Origin: Verrucomicrobiaceae bacterium
GTDB lineage: Bacteria > Verrucomicrobiota > Verrucomicrobiia > Verrucomicrobiales > Verrucomicrobiaceae
Direction: 5' to 3'
Assembly: GCA_027490195.1 (NCBI GenBank)
Contig: JAIXYN010000085.1
Location: forward strand, 124,001 to 188,000
DNA length: 64,000 bases
Notes under the pieces: model-generated
The model's database searches: none
Told to the model about the DNA's origin: nothing
The model's input: only the letters and a program-made list of their open reading frames with translations
Part shown: piece by piece, positions 18,621 through 29,002 of the stretch
Layout: each line of letters starts with the position of its first letter
Numbering within the stretch: position 1 is the stretch's first letter
Position numbers and translations under genes: made by a program

Positions 18621-21600
18621 ATGACCAAACCAACCTGCCTTCTTCTGCTCGCCACGCTCAGCCTCCATGCCGCCGAGCCGCCTGTTCCGGCCAAGATCGA
18701 ATTCAATCGCGATGTGCAGCCGATCTTGTCGGACAACTGCTTCTACTGCCATGGCAACGACCCCAAGCATCGGGAGGCTGATCTGCGGCTCGACATTCGC
18801 GACGAAGCCGTGAAGGCGGAGGCTTTCATTCCCGGCAAGGCGGCGAAGAGCGAACTCGTGTCGCGCATCCTCACCGCAGATGCAGACGATCTCATGCCCC
18901 CGCCCGATTCGAACAAGAAGCTCACGCAGCGGCAGAAGGACATTTTGAAAAAATGGATCGATCAGGGCGCGGCCTACCAACAGCACTGGTCCTATGAAAA
19001 ACCGGTTAAGGCGGCGATCCCGGCAGGAAAGAACGGCGTGGACGTGCTGGTCCAACAGCGCCTTGCTCAGATCGGCCTCAAGCCTTCCCCGCAGGCCGAC
19101 GCGCGGACCTTGATCCGCAGGCTTTACCTAGATTTGATCGGTCTGCCGCCCAAACCGGAGGAAGTGGCCGCCTTTGAAAAGGACGCCTCTCCCGCTGCCT
19201 ACGCAAAGCTCGTCGAGAACCTGCTCAAAAACCCGCATTACGGCGAACGCATGGCCATCGGCTGGCTCGATGTGGTGCGCTTCGCCGACACCATCGGTTA
19301 CCACAGCGACAATCCACACAACGTGTGGCCTTACCGTGACTACGTCATTCAGTCCTTCAACAGCAACAAACGCTTCGACCGCTTCACCCTCGAACAAATC
19401 GCCGGCGACCTCCTGCCAGATGCCAATCAGGAGACACGGGTCGGCTCAGCCTTCAACCGGCTGCTACTCTCCACCGAGGAAGGCGGAGCGCAGGCAAAGG
19501 ACTATGAGCAGCGCATGCTAACCGACCGCGTCCGCGCCGTCGGCAATGCCTGGATTGGGCAGACCACCGGCTGCTGCCAGTGCCACGATCACAAATTCGA
19601 TCCGTGGACCCAGCGTGATTTCTATTCGCTGGGCGCGTTCTTTGCCGACATCAAGGAGCCGATTCTTGGTCGTCGCGAACCGGGCATGATGGTGCTCGAT
19701 GACGCAGGTCAGAAACGCCAAACGGACATCGCGCAGCGACTTGCTGCCCTGCAGTCCGATTTTGCCAAACCACGCCCCGAACTCGCACCCGCACAGGCGG
19801 CGTGGGAAAAGCAGGCGCTGGAAGCGGCCCTCAGCGGCGGCAAATGGCAGCCCCTGAAACAAGTCGTGGCTGCATCGGCCAAGAAGAACATCGCTCTCAA
19901 GGCCGACAAGGAAGGCGTGGTGCGCGGCACCATCGACGCCAAACGAAATGAGCGGAAGCAGAACGACGGCACCGAAACCTACACCATCACCACCAAGCTG
20001 CCAACTGGCACCACGGGCATCCGCATTGAGGCGCTCAAGGAAAAGCTGCCCGGCATCGGTCTTTCCTCGAATGGCAATTTCGTGCTCAGCGAAGTCGCTC
20101 TTACATCGGGAGGGAAGAACAAGCAGGCCAAACTCGCCGTTGCTCATGCCAGCGCTACGTTTGAGCAAAAGACCTTTCCAGCCTCTGCCGCCATCGACGG
20201 CATCGCAAATAAGAAGGAAAACGGCTGGGGTGTGTTGGGCGGAACCGGAGCCGATCAGTCGCTCTACCTTGAACTCGCTGCACCTGTCACCGAAGCAGAT
20301 GCCACGGTGACCTTCTCGCTCACTTTTGGCTGGGGTGATAACCATGAAATCGCCAATCTGCGTCTCAGCAGCACCAGCGCACCCAAACCCATCCGTGCGC
20401 CCGGCACATCCCTACCGGCCGCAGAGATCGCTGGCATCCTCAAGACAGCGCCGGAGAAGCGTACCTCTGAGCAAAAGCAGAAACTCACGGCCGCCTACAA
20501 GCAGATCGCTCCTGAGCTCAATGACCTCCGCTCCAAGATCGCCACGGTCGAAAAGGAAAAAGCAGATTTCGAAAGCAGCGCGCCCAAGTGCATCGTCTCC
20601 GTCAGCGACACCACCAAGCGCACCGTTCGTATCCTAGCCCGTGGAAATTGGATGGATGAAAGCGGCGAAGTCGTGAAGGCCGCCCTGCCCGGCTACCTGC
20701 CGAAACCCAAAATCGAAGGCCGCGATCTCACTCGTCTCGACCTGGCGCAGTGGCTCGTTTCCAAAGACAATCCGCTCACCGCCCGCACGGTGATGAACCG
20801 TCTCTGGAAGCAGTTCTTCGGCACCGGTTTGAGCAAGGTGCTCGACGATCTCGGTGCCCAGGGCGAGCCACCGGTGAATCCCGCGTTGCTCGACTGGCTG
20901 GCCTGCGAGTTCATGGACAGCGGCTGGGACATGCAGCACATGATCCGCATCATTGCGAACAGCGCGACTTACCAGCAAGTCTCCAGTTCCACCAAGGAAC
21001 TCACCGCCGCTGATCCCTACAATCGTGAATGCGCCCGTCAGAGTCCTTTCCGCCTTGATGCCGAGCTCGTGCGTGACAATGCGCTCACCATCTCCGGCCT
21101 GCTCGTTCCCAAAATCGGCGGTCCGAGTGTGAAGCCATATCAGCCAGCCAAATACTGGGAAAACTTGAACTTCCCCACACGCGAATGGCAGAACGACAGC
21201 GGCGAAGGCCTGTATCGGCGCGGCCTCTACACTTGGTGGCAGCGTTCCTTCACTCAACCGTCCTTGCTCGCCTTCGACGCGCCAAGTCGTGAGGAGTGCG
21301 TGGCCGAGCGCAACCGCTCCAACATCCCGCAGCAGGCCCTCGTGCTGCTGAATGACCCGACTTACGTCGAAGCCGCTCGCATCTTTGCCGCCCGCATCCT
21401 GACCGAATCCAGCGGCGATGCCAGTCAGCGAATCACTTGGGCCGTGCAGCAGTCCTTGCAGCGCAAACCAAGTGCGGAAGAACTCAAGACGCTTTCAGCC
21501 TTGTTCACACAACAACTCGCCGATTACCAAAAGGAGCCTGCGGCTGCGGCAGTACTGCTCAAAACCGGTGCTGCACCTGTCGCCGCCAGTTTGAATCCGA

Positions 21601-21671
21601 GCGAACTCGCCGCATGGACGCACGTCGCCCGCGTGCTCTTGAACCTGCATGAAACCATCACGCGGAGCTGA
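18621..21671 (+). CDS. PVC-type cytochrome with DUF1549 and DUF1553 domains
   Basis: 1016 residues from the ATG at 18621, which opens a signal peptide (MTKPTCLLLLATLSLHA); the frame is open far upstream without sense. Domains in order: planctomycete cytochrome C1 with CFYCHGNDP near residue 35, DUF1549 (about 140-350) with a second haem-type motif CCQCHDHKFDPW near 318, a carbohydrate-binding-like insert, and DUF1553 (about 690-960) with LDLAQWLVSKDNPLTAR and MNRLWKQFFGTGL. These giant proteins pair with DUF1501 partners, here 3 bases downstream, in secreted polysaccharide oxidation. Confidence 0.92.
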   Translation: MTKPTCLLLLATLSLHAAEPPVPAKIEFNRDVQPILSDNCFYCHGNDPKHREADLRLDIRDEAVKAEAFIPGKAAKSELVSRILTADADDLMPPPDSNKKLTQRQKDILKKWIDQGAAYQQHWSYEKPVKAAIPAGKNGVDVLVQQRLAQIGLKPSPQADARTLIRRLYLDLIGLPPKPEEVAAFEKDASPAAYAKLVENLLKNPHYGERMAIGWLDVVRFADTIGYHSDNPHNVWPYRDYVIQSFNSNKRFDRFTLEQIAGDLLPDANQETRVGSAFNRLLLSTEEGGAQAKDYEQRMLTDRVRAVGNAWIGQTTGCCQCHDHKFDPWTQRDFYSLGAFFADIKEPILGRREPGMMVLDDAGQKRQTDIAQRLAALQSDFAKPRPELAPAQAAWEKQALEAALSGGKWQPLKQVVAASAKKNIALKADKEGVVRGTIDAKRNERKQNDGTETYTITTKLPTGTTGIRIEALKEKLPGIGLSSNGNFVLSEVALTSGGKNKQAKLAVAHASATFEQKTFPASAAIDGIANKKENGWGVLGGTGADQSLYLELAAPVTEADATVTFSLTFGWGDNHEIANLRLSSTSAPKPIRAPGTSLPAAEIAGILKTAPEKRTSEQKQKLTAAYKQIAPELNDLRSKIATVEKEKADFESSAPKCIVSVSDTTKRTVRILARGNWMDESGEVVKAALPGYLPKPKIEGRDLTRLDLAQWLVSKDNPLTARTVMNRLWKQFFGTGLSKVLDDLGAQGEPPVNPALLDWLACEFMDSGWDMQHMIRIIANSATYQQVSSSTKELTAADPYNRECARQSPFRLDAELVRDNALTISGLLVPKIGGPSVKPYQPAKYWENLNFPTREWQNDSGEGLYRRGLYTWWQRSFTQPSLLAFDAPSREECVAERNRSNIPQQALVLLNDPTYVEAARIFAARILTESSGDASQRITWAVQQSLQRKPSAEELKTLSALFTQQLADYQKEPAAAAVLLKTGAAPVAASLNPSELAAWTHVARVLLNLHETITRS

Positions 21672-21674
21672 GCC

Positions 21675-23093
21675 ATGCATTCGATCTCCCCGCAAACCCG
21701 CCGCGCTTTTCTTGGTCGCACCACGCAAGGGCTCGGCAGTGTGGCGCTGGCTTCCTTATTGCAGCCGCAGCTTTTGAATGCAGCCTCGCGCGGAGTCCTC
21801 GGCCCACTGCCCTTTCCACAAAAAGCCAAGCGTGTCATATGGCTCACCATGGCCGGCGGGCCATCACAACTTGAGTTGTTCGACCACAAACCTAAGCTGG
21901 CGGAAATGGATGGCAAGCCGATGCCGGAGTCGTTCACGAAAGGGCAGCAGCTCGCGCAGCTTCAGGGACAGAAACTCGTGTGCAAAGGGCCGATGTTCCG
22001 CTTCCGAAAGCATGGCAAGTGCCAGATGGAACTGTCGGATCTGCTGCCGCACATAGGCGGAGTCGCAGATGACATCTGCCTCGTGCGCTCCATGACCACG
22101 GACGCGATCAATCACGACCCGGCGCATATGTTCATGAACACCGGGGCACAGATTGCCGGTCGTCCCAGCATGGGTTCGTGGGTAACCTACGGCCTCGGCT
22201 GCGAGGCGGATGATCTGCCGGGCTTCGTTGTGATGATGTCCACCGGCAAAGGCCGCAATCCACAGCCCATCGCAGCAAGACAGTGGAACAGCGGCTTCCT
22301 GCCTTCCAAGTACCAAGGCGTGCAGTTACGCTCGCTCGGCGATCCGGTGCTCTACCTCACCAGCCCGAACGGCGTCACACGCGAGCGCCAGGGCCGCGAT
22401 TTCGCCGCCATCAATGAGCTCAACAAACAGCATGCCGCCCTCTGCGATGACCCCGAAATCGCCACCCGCATCGCCCAGTATGAAATGGCATTTCAAATGC
22501 AGGCCAGCGTGCCTGAACTGATGGACATCAGCGGTGAAGGAACGAAAACCCTCGAACTCTACGGCTGCCAGCCCGGCGACGGTTCCTTCGCATCGAACTG
22601 CCTTCTTGCCCGCCGCCTCGCCGAGCGCGGCACACGCTTCATCCAGCTTTACCATCGTGACTGGGACCACCACAGCCTGCTCAAGGAAGAGCTGCCGTTG
22701 CGCGCCAAAGAAGTGGACCAGGCCTGCGCCGCACTCATCAAGGATCTTAAACTACGCGGCATGTTTGATGACACGCTCATCGTCTTCAGCGGCGAATTTG
22801 GCCGCACACCCATGGCACAGGGCAACAAAGGCCCTATCGGCCGCGATCATCACAACAAAGCGATGTCGATGTGGCTTGCCGGTGCGGGCATCCAGCGCGG
22901 CATGACCTTCGGCAGCACCGATGACCTCGGCTATGCCGCGCAGGAAAATCTCACCACCGTCCACGACCTCCACGCCACGATGCTGCATCAGCTCGGCATC
23001 CAGCACGACGCCTTCAGCTTCAAATTCCAAGGCCTCGACGCCAGGCTCTCCGGCGTCGAAGGTGCCAAAGTCATTAAACAGATTCTCGCATGA
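21675..23093 (+). CDS. DUF1501 protein with Tat signal (copy 1)
   Basis: 472 residues. Tat-like leader TRRAFLGRTTQGLGSVALA. The body is DUF1501, a sulfatase/alkaline phosphatase-fold family: WLTMAGGPSQLELFDHKP, AHMFMNTGAQIAGRPSMGSW, FSGEFGRTPMAQ and DHHNKAMSMWLAGAG. It follows the DUF1549/DUF1553 cytochrome, its usual partner, and overlaps the next gene by 4 bases. A close paralogue lies at 26688. Confidence 0.92.
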   Translation: MHSISPQTRRAFLGRTTQGLGSVALASLLQPQLLNAASRGVLGPLPFPQKAKRVIWLTMAGGPSQLELFDHKPKLAEMDGKPMPESFTKGQQLAQLQGQKLVCKGPMFRFRKHGKCQMELSDLLPHIGGVADDICLVRSMTTDAINHDPAHMFMNTGAQIAGRPSMGSWVTYGLGCEADDLPGFVVMMSTGKGRNPQPIAARQWNSGFLPSKYQGVQLRSLGDPVLYLTSPNGVTRERQGRDFAAINELNKQHAALCDDPEIATRIAQYEMAFQMQASVPELMDISGEGTKTLELYGCQPGDGSFASNCLLARRLAERGTRFIQLYHRDWDHHSLLKEELPLRAKEVDQACAALIKDLKLRGMFDDTLIVFSGEFGRTPMAQGNKGPIGRDHHNKAMSMWLAGAGIQRGMTFGSTDDLGYAAQENLTTVHDLHATMLHQLGIQHDAFSFKFQGLDARLSGVEGAKVIKQILA

Positions 23094-24028
23094 AACCCAC
23101 TGCCATCATCCTCCTAGCACTCTCACTCAACGCCGCCGCCTTCGACATCAAGGTCACGGAAAAAGACCACGTCGATGTGTCGAACGATGGCAAAGTCGTC
23201 GCCCGGCTCATGATGGCGAATGATCTGAGCACATCCGAGAGACATCATGAGACTTACAAGCCCTATCTGCATGTCTTCGATCCCAGCGGAGCCACCCGCC
23301 TCACCAAAGGCCACGGCTTCAGCTTCACGCATCATCGCGGCATCTTTCTTGGGTTCAGCAAGATCAGCTACGGCGGGAAATCCTATGACCGCTGGCACAT
23401 GAAAGGTGGCGACCAAGTAGTGACGAAGGTGGCACCCGGCGATTCCAGCTTCACCGCCTCCATCGACTGGCAGGGTGACACCACCGCGCCCTTTCTCACC
23501 GAGGAACGCCGATTCACCTTCACCACGCCCGCAAAACCGTTCTATCTGGGCATCGAGATGACCAGCTCCATCAAGCCCGTCAGTGGCGAGGCGCAGATGG
23601 GTGGCGATCCGGAACACGCCGGCGCGCAATTTCGTCCCTCCGAACTGGTGGACACCAAAACGACGACCTACATCTTCCCAGGCGTAAACGTTGACGCGCA
23701 CAAGGTCAAAGACCTGCCCTGGGCCGCCGAGGTCTTCACCGTGGGAGGCAAGACCTTCACCGTCGTGATTCTCAATCACCCTGACAACCCAAAGGACACC
23801 GCCACTTCGGCCTACCGCGATTACGGCCGCTTTGGTATGTTCCCGAAAGGCAAGGCCACGGTCGAGGCCCCCTTCAAGCTGCACTACCAATGGGTCATTG
23901 CCGAAGGAGATGTACGTGATGCCGCTGTCTTTCAGCAGGCTTGGAATACCTTCGCAGGAAAGAACGATCCGGTACCGCAGCTGACGATCAAAAGCTCGGA
24001 GCAGCCGAAACCGAAAAAGGAAAAATGA
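23090..24028 (+). CDS. DUF6807 (PmoA-like) exported protein
   Basis: 312 residues with a short signal peptide (MKPTAIILLALSLNAAA). The sequence YKPYLHVFDPSGATRLTKGH, then FTHHRGIFLGFSKISYGG and HWHM-like context RWHMKGGD, are typical of the family named PmoA in annotations although unrelated to methane monooxygenase chemistry as far as known. It ends with a lysine-rich tail (PKPKKEK). Position in the PVC cluster suggests a carbohydrate-related extracytoplasmic role. Confidence 0.8.
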   Translation: MKPTAIILLALSLNAAAFDIKVTEKDHVDVSNDGKVVARLMMANDLSTSERHHETYKPYLHVFDPSGATRLTKGHGFSFTHHRGIFLGFSKISYGGKSYDRWHMKGGDQVVTKVAPGDSSFTASIDWQGDTTAPFLTEERRFTFTTPAKPFYLGIEMTSSIKPVSGEAQMGGDPEHAGAQFRPSELVDTKTTTYIFPGVNVDAHKVKDLPWAAEVFTVGGKTFTVVILNHPDNPKDTATSAYRDYGRFGMFPKGKATVEAPFKLHYQWVIAEGDVRDAAVFQQAWNTFAGKNDPVPQLTIKSSEQPKPKKEK

Positions 24029-24138
24029 GAGCTGAACATCGACGCCAGAAATATCATTATTGGTCATTGAGCGACTAGGATTTCGACCGGCATATGGTTT
24101 GATTAATCTGACCCCTCGAACCCAAAAAACGCACCTCA

Positions 24139-26685
24139 ATGCCTCCCCAAAGGTTCCCCTCATTTATCCTGCGTTCGTCGCTGTTTATTTTAGCGTCGTC
24201 GTTTCTGCCCTCTGCCCAGGCTGTTCATCAAAAGAACGCAGGACCAGAGAAGGTCGAACTGAAGTTCAAGCTCCCGCCGCCATCGCCACTGTCGCCGGAA
24301 GCGGAGATGAAGACCTTCAAGGTCGAGAAGGGTTTCCATATCGAACTCGTCGCCAGCGAGCCGATGATCGAATCTCCGGTGGCGATGAGCTTTGATGATC
24401 AGGGGCGGCTCTACGTTGTGGAAATGCGCGGCTACATGCATGACCTCGAGGGAGGAGGCGAAAAAGAGGCCACCGGCCGTGTGTCACTAATCGAAGACTC
24501 CGATGGCGACGGCCGCATGGACAAAGCGACGCCGTTTCTCGACAACCTCGTCATGCCACGTGCCGTGCTGGCCGTGAATGGCGGGGCATTGATTGCCGTG
24601 CCACCGAATCTGTATTTCTGCAAAGACACCGACGGCGATGGCAAGGCGGATGTGAAAGACGTCGTTGCAACCGACTTCGGCACACTCGGTGGTCAACCGG
24701 AGCACATGGCCAACACTCCGGTCTGGGCCATGGACAATGCGATCTGGAGCGCAGGATATTCCACCCGTTTCAAGTTGCGCGGAGGTGTGTGGCAGAAGGA
24801 TACGGGCCTGGGTCGTGGCCAGTGGGGTCTGTGCCAGGACGACTTCGGCAGGCTCTACTTCAACTACAACTCCGACATGCTTCGTGCCGACCTTCTGCCC
24901 ACGGAGGCCTTCACGCGCAACCCGCTGCTGCGCAATGCGACAAGCATCAATGCCAAGGTGGCCGCAGATCAAACGCTGTATCCTTCCCATCCTACGCCCG
25001 GCGTGAATCGCGGCTACGATCCGAAATCACTCCGCGCCGACGGCACGCTGTCCCGGCCCACCGGCACCTGCGGCGCATTGATCTACCGTGGCAACGCCTT
25101 TCCCGCCGCCTATCGTGGCAACGCCTTCGTCCCGGAGCCCTGTGCGAATCTGGTGAAACGCTTCACCATGAGCGAAACAGGCGGCATCGTGAAGGCCACG
25201 AACACGGCCAAGACCACTGAATTCCTCACCTCCACCGATGAGCGTTTTCGTCCCGTGCAGGCCGCCAATGGCCCCGATGGTGCACTTTACCTCGTGGACA
25301 TGTATCGCGGCATCATTCAGCACCAGAGCTTCCTCACGCATTACCTCATCGCAAACATCAAAGATCGCAAACTGGAGTCACCTTTCAATCAGGGGCGCAT
25401 CTGGCGCATCGTGCCGGACGCGAAGGAGCGCCCGCAACCGGTGAAAGTGAGCAAAGATGTGAAACTGCTCACCCATGCCAACGGCTGGGTGCGTGACACC
25501 GCACAGCGCCTCATCGTCGAGTCTGGCGATGCCGCCACCGTGCCCGCGCTGAAGGAAATGCTCTCCGACAAATCGGCGCTCGCGCGCCTGCATGCCCTGT
25601 GGACTCTTGACGGCCTCGCCTCTATCACACCGGATCTGCTGCGCGTCGCATTCACTGACAAAGATGCTCAGGTGCGTGCGGCAGCCGTGCGCATTTCCTC
25701 CCGTGACTTCGCCCCGGACTTGATCGCGCTGACTGCTGAGAAGGACGCGCTTGTCCTGGCACACCTCGCTATCAAGCTCACCTCCTTCAATCTGCCGGAT
25801 GCCGATACCGCCGTGGCCAAGCTGCTCGCGAGCAACGGTAAAAACGCCTTGGTTCGTGAAGGTGCAATGACCGGCATGCGCGGTAGAGAAGCGGCTTTTG
25901 CCAAGCTCTTGGCCGGACAGCTCACCAAAGACAACAGCGAGCAGATTGGACCGGCCTTGGAGGCGTTAGGAGCAGTTTTGGCCCAGGCCAACAAGGCCAA
26001 ACCATTTGAAGACATGTTGGAGCTCGCCGCTGCGCAGCCTCAAGGGGGAGCAATGCAGGCAGCCATGATCAAAGGCCTTGCCAGCAATGGCGGTGATCCC
26101 AAATCCAAAACTCCCGCGAAGCTGCTCTGGCTCGACTCAGAGCCTGCCTCATTAAAAACACTCAAGTCAGCAATGAGCGACAAAGCGGGAGCCAAGCTTT
26201 TTGTGAGCGTGGAGGCACGCCTCGCATGGCCCGGCAAACCGGGAGCCCCACCGCCCCCAAAAATCGTGCCGCTGAACGAAGCGCAAACAGCCTTGTTTGA
26301 AAAAGGCAAAACCGTTTACGCCACCCTTTGTGCGGCCTGCCATCAGCCGCATGGTTTCGGCCTGGACGGCCTCGCACCTCCGCTGGTGGACAGCGAATGG
26401 GTGCTCGGCAAACCGGACATTCTCACCCGCATCGTCCTCCACGGTCTCGCCGGTCCGGTGAAGGTTGGCGGGCGCAGCTTCAACCTCGCCATGCCACCGC
26501 TGCCACAGCTCACCGATAAGGACATCGCTGGTGTCCTGACCTACATCCGTCGTGAATGGGAGCATAATGGCTCGCCCGTCGAAACCAAAGCCGTCACCAC
26601 CCTGCGAGACCAAAACAAAGGCCGCATGGCGATGTGGACGGAAGAAGAATTGAAAAATCTAGGCAAGAAACCGATTTCCAAATAA
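24139..26685 (+). CDS. PVC-type propeller / HEAT / cytochrome c protein
   Basis: 848 residues. Signal peptide about 1-28. Then a sugar dehydrogenase-like beta-propeller (about 55-430; FHIELVASEPMIESPVAMSF, RLYVVEMRGYMHD), a HEAT-repeat region (about 440-690) and a C-terminal cytochrome c domain with CAACHQPHGFG near 732 and a Met ligand candidate in NLAMPPLPQLTDKDI. These proteins are thought to oxidise sugars and pass electrons to haem. The following DUF1501 gene starts 2 bases after the stop. Confidence 0.9.
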   Translation: MPPQRFPSFILRSSLFILASSFLPSAQAVHQKNAGPEKVELKFKLPPPSPLSPEAEMKTFKVEKGFHIELVASEPMIESPVAMSFDDQGRLYVVEMRGYMHDLEGGGEKEATGRVSLIEDSDGDGRMDKATPFLDNLVMPRAVLAVNGGALIAVPPNLYFCKDTDGDGKADVKDVVATDFGTLGGQPEHMANTPVWAMDNAIWSAGYSTRFKLRGGVWQKDTGLGRGQWGLCQDDFGRLYFNYNSDMLRADLLPTEAFTRNPLLRNATSINAKVAADQTLYPSHPTPGVNRGYDPKSLRADGTLSRPTGTCGALIYRGNAFPAAYRGNAFVPEPCANLVKRFTMSETGGIVKATNTAKTTEFLTSTDERFRPVQAANGPDGALYLVDMYRGIIQHQSFLTHYLIANIKDRKLESPFNQGRIWRIVPDAKERPQPVKVSKDVKLLTHANGWVRDTAQRLIVESGDAATVPALKEMLSDKSALARLHALWTLDGLASITPDLLRVAFTDKDAQVRAAAVRISSRDFAPDLIALTAEKDALVLAHLAIKLTSFNLPDADTAVAKLLASNGKNALVREGAMTGMRGREAAFAKLLAGQLTKDNSEQIGPALEALGAVLAQANKAKPFEDMLELAAAQPQGGAMQAAMIKGLASNGGDPKSKTPAKLLWLDSEPASLKTLKSAMSDKAGAKLFVSVEARLAWPGKPGAPPPPKIVPLNEAQTALFEKGKTVYATLCAACHQPHGFGLDGLAPPLVDSEWVLGKPDILTRIVLHGLAGPVKVGGRSFNLAMPPLPQLTDKDIAGVLTYIRREWEHNGSPVETKAVTTLRDQNKGRMAMWTEEELKNLGKKPISK

Positions 26686-26687
26686 CC

Positions 26688-28094
26688 ATGCACACACCAA
26701 CACAACTCCATCGCCGCGCCTTTCTCGGCAAGACTTCCCAGGGACTTGGAGCGGTAGCGCTTGCATCACTGCTTCGGCCAGCACTGGCCGCACCGGTACG
26801 TGGAGTTCTTGGCACTCTGCCCCTGCCCCAGAAGGCCAAACGCGTGATCTGGCTGACCATGGCGGGCGGACCTTCACATCTGGAGACATTTGATCCCAAG
26901 CCGAAACTTGCCGCGATGGACGGCAAGCCGATGCCCGAGTCGTTCACGAAAGGCCAACAGCTTGCGCAGCTTCAAGGCAAACCCTTGAACTGCTTCGGCC
27001 CGCAGCATTCCTTCACCAAATTTGGGAAGAGCCAGATCGAGATCTGCTCGCTGTTTCCGCAGATCGGCAGCGTGATCGACGACATCTGCCTGATCCGCTC
27101 TATGACGACGGACGCGATCAATCACGATCCGGCGCACATGTTTATGAACACCGGCTCGCAGATCGCTGGCCGACCAAGTATGGGCTCGTGGATCACCTAT
27201 GGCCTCGGCACCGAGGCGTCGGATCTGCCAGGCTTCGTCGTTTTGACCTCTCTCGGCAAAGGCGGGCAAAACCAGCCCATCGCCGCTCGCCAGTGGAGCA
27301 GCGGATTTTTACCATCAAAGTATCAGGGCGTGCAACTACGTGCCCAGGGCGATCCCGTGCTGTACCTCACCAATCCGAACGGCATTACGCGGGATCAGCA
27401 AGGTCGCGATGTGGCTGCGATCAACGCAATCAACAAGCAGCGCGACGCCATCGTGGACGATCCCGAAATCGCCACACGCATCGCCCAATACGAGATGGCA
27501 TTTCAGATGCAGGCCAGCGTACCCGATTTGATGGATGTGAGCAAGGAAGGCGCGAAGACGCTGGAACTCTACGGCTGCCAGCCGGGAGATGGCTCCTTCG
27601 CATCCAACTGCCTTCTAGCGCGCCGTCTCGCCGAACGCGGCACGCGCTTTATCCAGCTCTATCACAAGGACTGGGACCATCACGGTGGCGTCAAAGAAGG
27701 CGTCGCTCTCAAGGCGCAGGAAATCGACCGTGCGTGCATGGCACTCATCACCGATCTCAAGCAACGCGGCATGCTGGACGAGACCCTCATTGTCTGGGCC
27801 GGAGAATTTGGCCGCACCCCGATGTCCCAGGGCGGCAGCGGCCGCGACCATCACAATAAGGCCATGTCCGTGTGGCTCGCAGGTGCAGGCATCCAGGGCG
27901 GCATCGTGCATGGCGCCTCCGATGATCTCGGCTATGCCGCCATCGAGAAAATCACCACCGTCCATGATCTGCACGCCACCATGCTGCATCAGCTCGGCAT
28001 CAATCACGACGCCTTCAGCTTCAAATTCCAGGGGCTGGATGCGCGACTCAGCGGTGTGGAAGGCGCGAAGGTGATCAAAGACGTTCTCGCTTAA
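26688..28094 (+). CDS. DUF1501 protein with Tat signal (copy 2)
   Basis: 468 residues from the ATG at 26688; the 18-codon upstream extension overlaps the previous gene and is rejected. Leader HRRAFLGKTSQGLGAVALAS. Nearly the whole length matches the copy at 21675 (for example GWLTMAGGPSHLE-type start, HDPAHMFMNTGSQIAGRPSM, GRDHHNKAMSVWLAGAG), so the pair arose by duplication, each attached to its own cytochrome partner. Confidence 0.92.
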   Translation: MHTPTQLHRRAFLGKTSQGLGAVALASLLRPALAAPVRGVLGTLPLPQKAKRVIWLTMAGGPSHLETFDPKPKLAAMDGKPMPESFTKGQQLAQLQGKPLNCFGPQHSFTKFGKSQIEICSLFPQIGSVIDDICLIRSMTTDAINHDPAHMFMNTGSQIAGRPSMGSWITYGLGTEASDLPGFVVLTSLGKGGQNQPIAARQWSSGFLPSKYQGVQLRAQGDPVLYLTNPNGITRDQQGRDVAAINAINKQRDAIVDDPEIATRIAQYEMAFQMQASVPDLMDVSKEGAKTLELYGCQPGDGSFASNCLLARRLAERGTRFIQLYHKDWDHHGGVKEGVALKAQEIDRACMALITDLKQRGMLDETLIVWAGEFGRTPMSQGGSGRDHHNKAMSVWLAGAGIQGGIVHGASDDLGYAAIEKITTVHDLHATMLHQLGINHDAFSFKFQGLDARLSGVEGAKVIKDVLA

Positions 28095-28201
28095 ATGACG
28101 AAACCAGAATGAGGAATAACGAATCAATGACAAATGCCGAATACTCAGAGTCATTGGTCCATTCGGACTTCATTCGTCATTCCTCATTCTGGTTTCGTCA
28201 T
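28095..28201. repeat. Long inverted repeat of the TTCGTCATTC family
   Basis: Arms 28095-28124 and 28172-28201 are complementary at 29 of 30 positions, with a 47-base centre. It lies directly after the DUF1501 stop codon. Transcribed, it would form a very stable hairpin. Related arms occur at 44548-44679 and fragments at several other gene borders. Confidence 0.88.
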
Positions 28202-28211
28202 TCTTAGTCCC

Positions 28212-29000
28212 ATGAGCTTCCGTAGTTTCGAATCAGCTTCTCTCGGCAACGGCATTCATCACGCCACGGTGAAGTCTGCCGCACTGCGCCGTCGTGCAGA
28301 CATCAGCTTCTATGTGCCGCCTGATGCCAAGGTAGAAAAGCTTCCTCTCGTGATTCTTTTGCACGGTGTTTACGGCAGCCACTGGGCTTGGCTCTACAAA
28401 GGCGGGGCACATCAAGTGCTCGACCGACTGATCAAAGAGGAAAACTTGCCACCGATGATGCTGGCCATGCCTTCAGACGGCCTTTGGGGAGATGGCTCGG
28501 GCTATGTGCGGCATACTGCGGCCGATTACGCGAGTTGGATTGTCGATGAAGTGCCCGAGGCAGCCGCTCAAATCGATGCACGCTGCGTCGAAGCACCGCG
28601 CTTCATCAGCGGCTTGTCCATGGGCGGCTACGGTGCGTTGCGGCTCGGGCTCCTGCACCCGAAAAAGTTTACGGCCATCAGTGCGCACAGCAGCATCACC
28701 GACGTGCCGCCGCAGATGCGGGACTTTGTGGAGGAGTCCCTCACAGAATTTGAGCTAGCCGAAACCGAGCCTCTCGCGGTCATTGACTGTGCAAAATTGA
28801 ACTCACGCCTGCCGCATCTGCGCTTTGACTGCGGCAGTGAGGATGTCCTAATCGAACATAACCGCACGCTGCACCGCGATTTGGAAGCCTCTGGCATCCC
28901 GCACATCTATGAGGAGTTTCCCGGCGGCCACACCTGGGACTACTGGAATGCTCATCTTGCGGACACGCTGCGGTTTTTCAGCGCGTGCCTCTCCCTGTAG
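28212..29000 (+). CDS. Alpha/beta-hydrolase esterase (FrmB/feruloyl esterase-like)
   Basis: 262 residues from the ATG at 28212; the upstream open frame runs through the inverted repeat. The nucleophile elbow GLSMGGYGAL lies near residue 140, VILLHGVYGSHWAW is the oxyanion region, and GGHTWDYW near 240 holds the catalytic His. No signal peptide, so likely cytoplasmic. It fits the putative esterase D family; the substrate is unknown. Confidence 0.88.
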   Translation: MSFRSFESASLGNGIHHATVKSAALRRRADISFYVPPDAKVEKLPLVILLHGVYGSHWAWLYKGGAHQVLDRLIKEENLPPMMLAMPSDGLWGDGSGYVRHTAADYASWIVDEVPEAAAQIDARCVEAPRFISGLSMGGYGALRLGLLHPKKFTAISAHSSITDVPPQMRDFVEESLTEFELAETEPLAVIDCAKLNSRLPHLRFDCGSEDVLIEHNRTLHRDLEASGIPHIYEEFPGGHTWDYWNAHLADTLRFFSACLSL

Positions 29001-29002
29001 CT

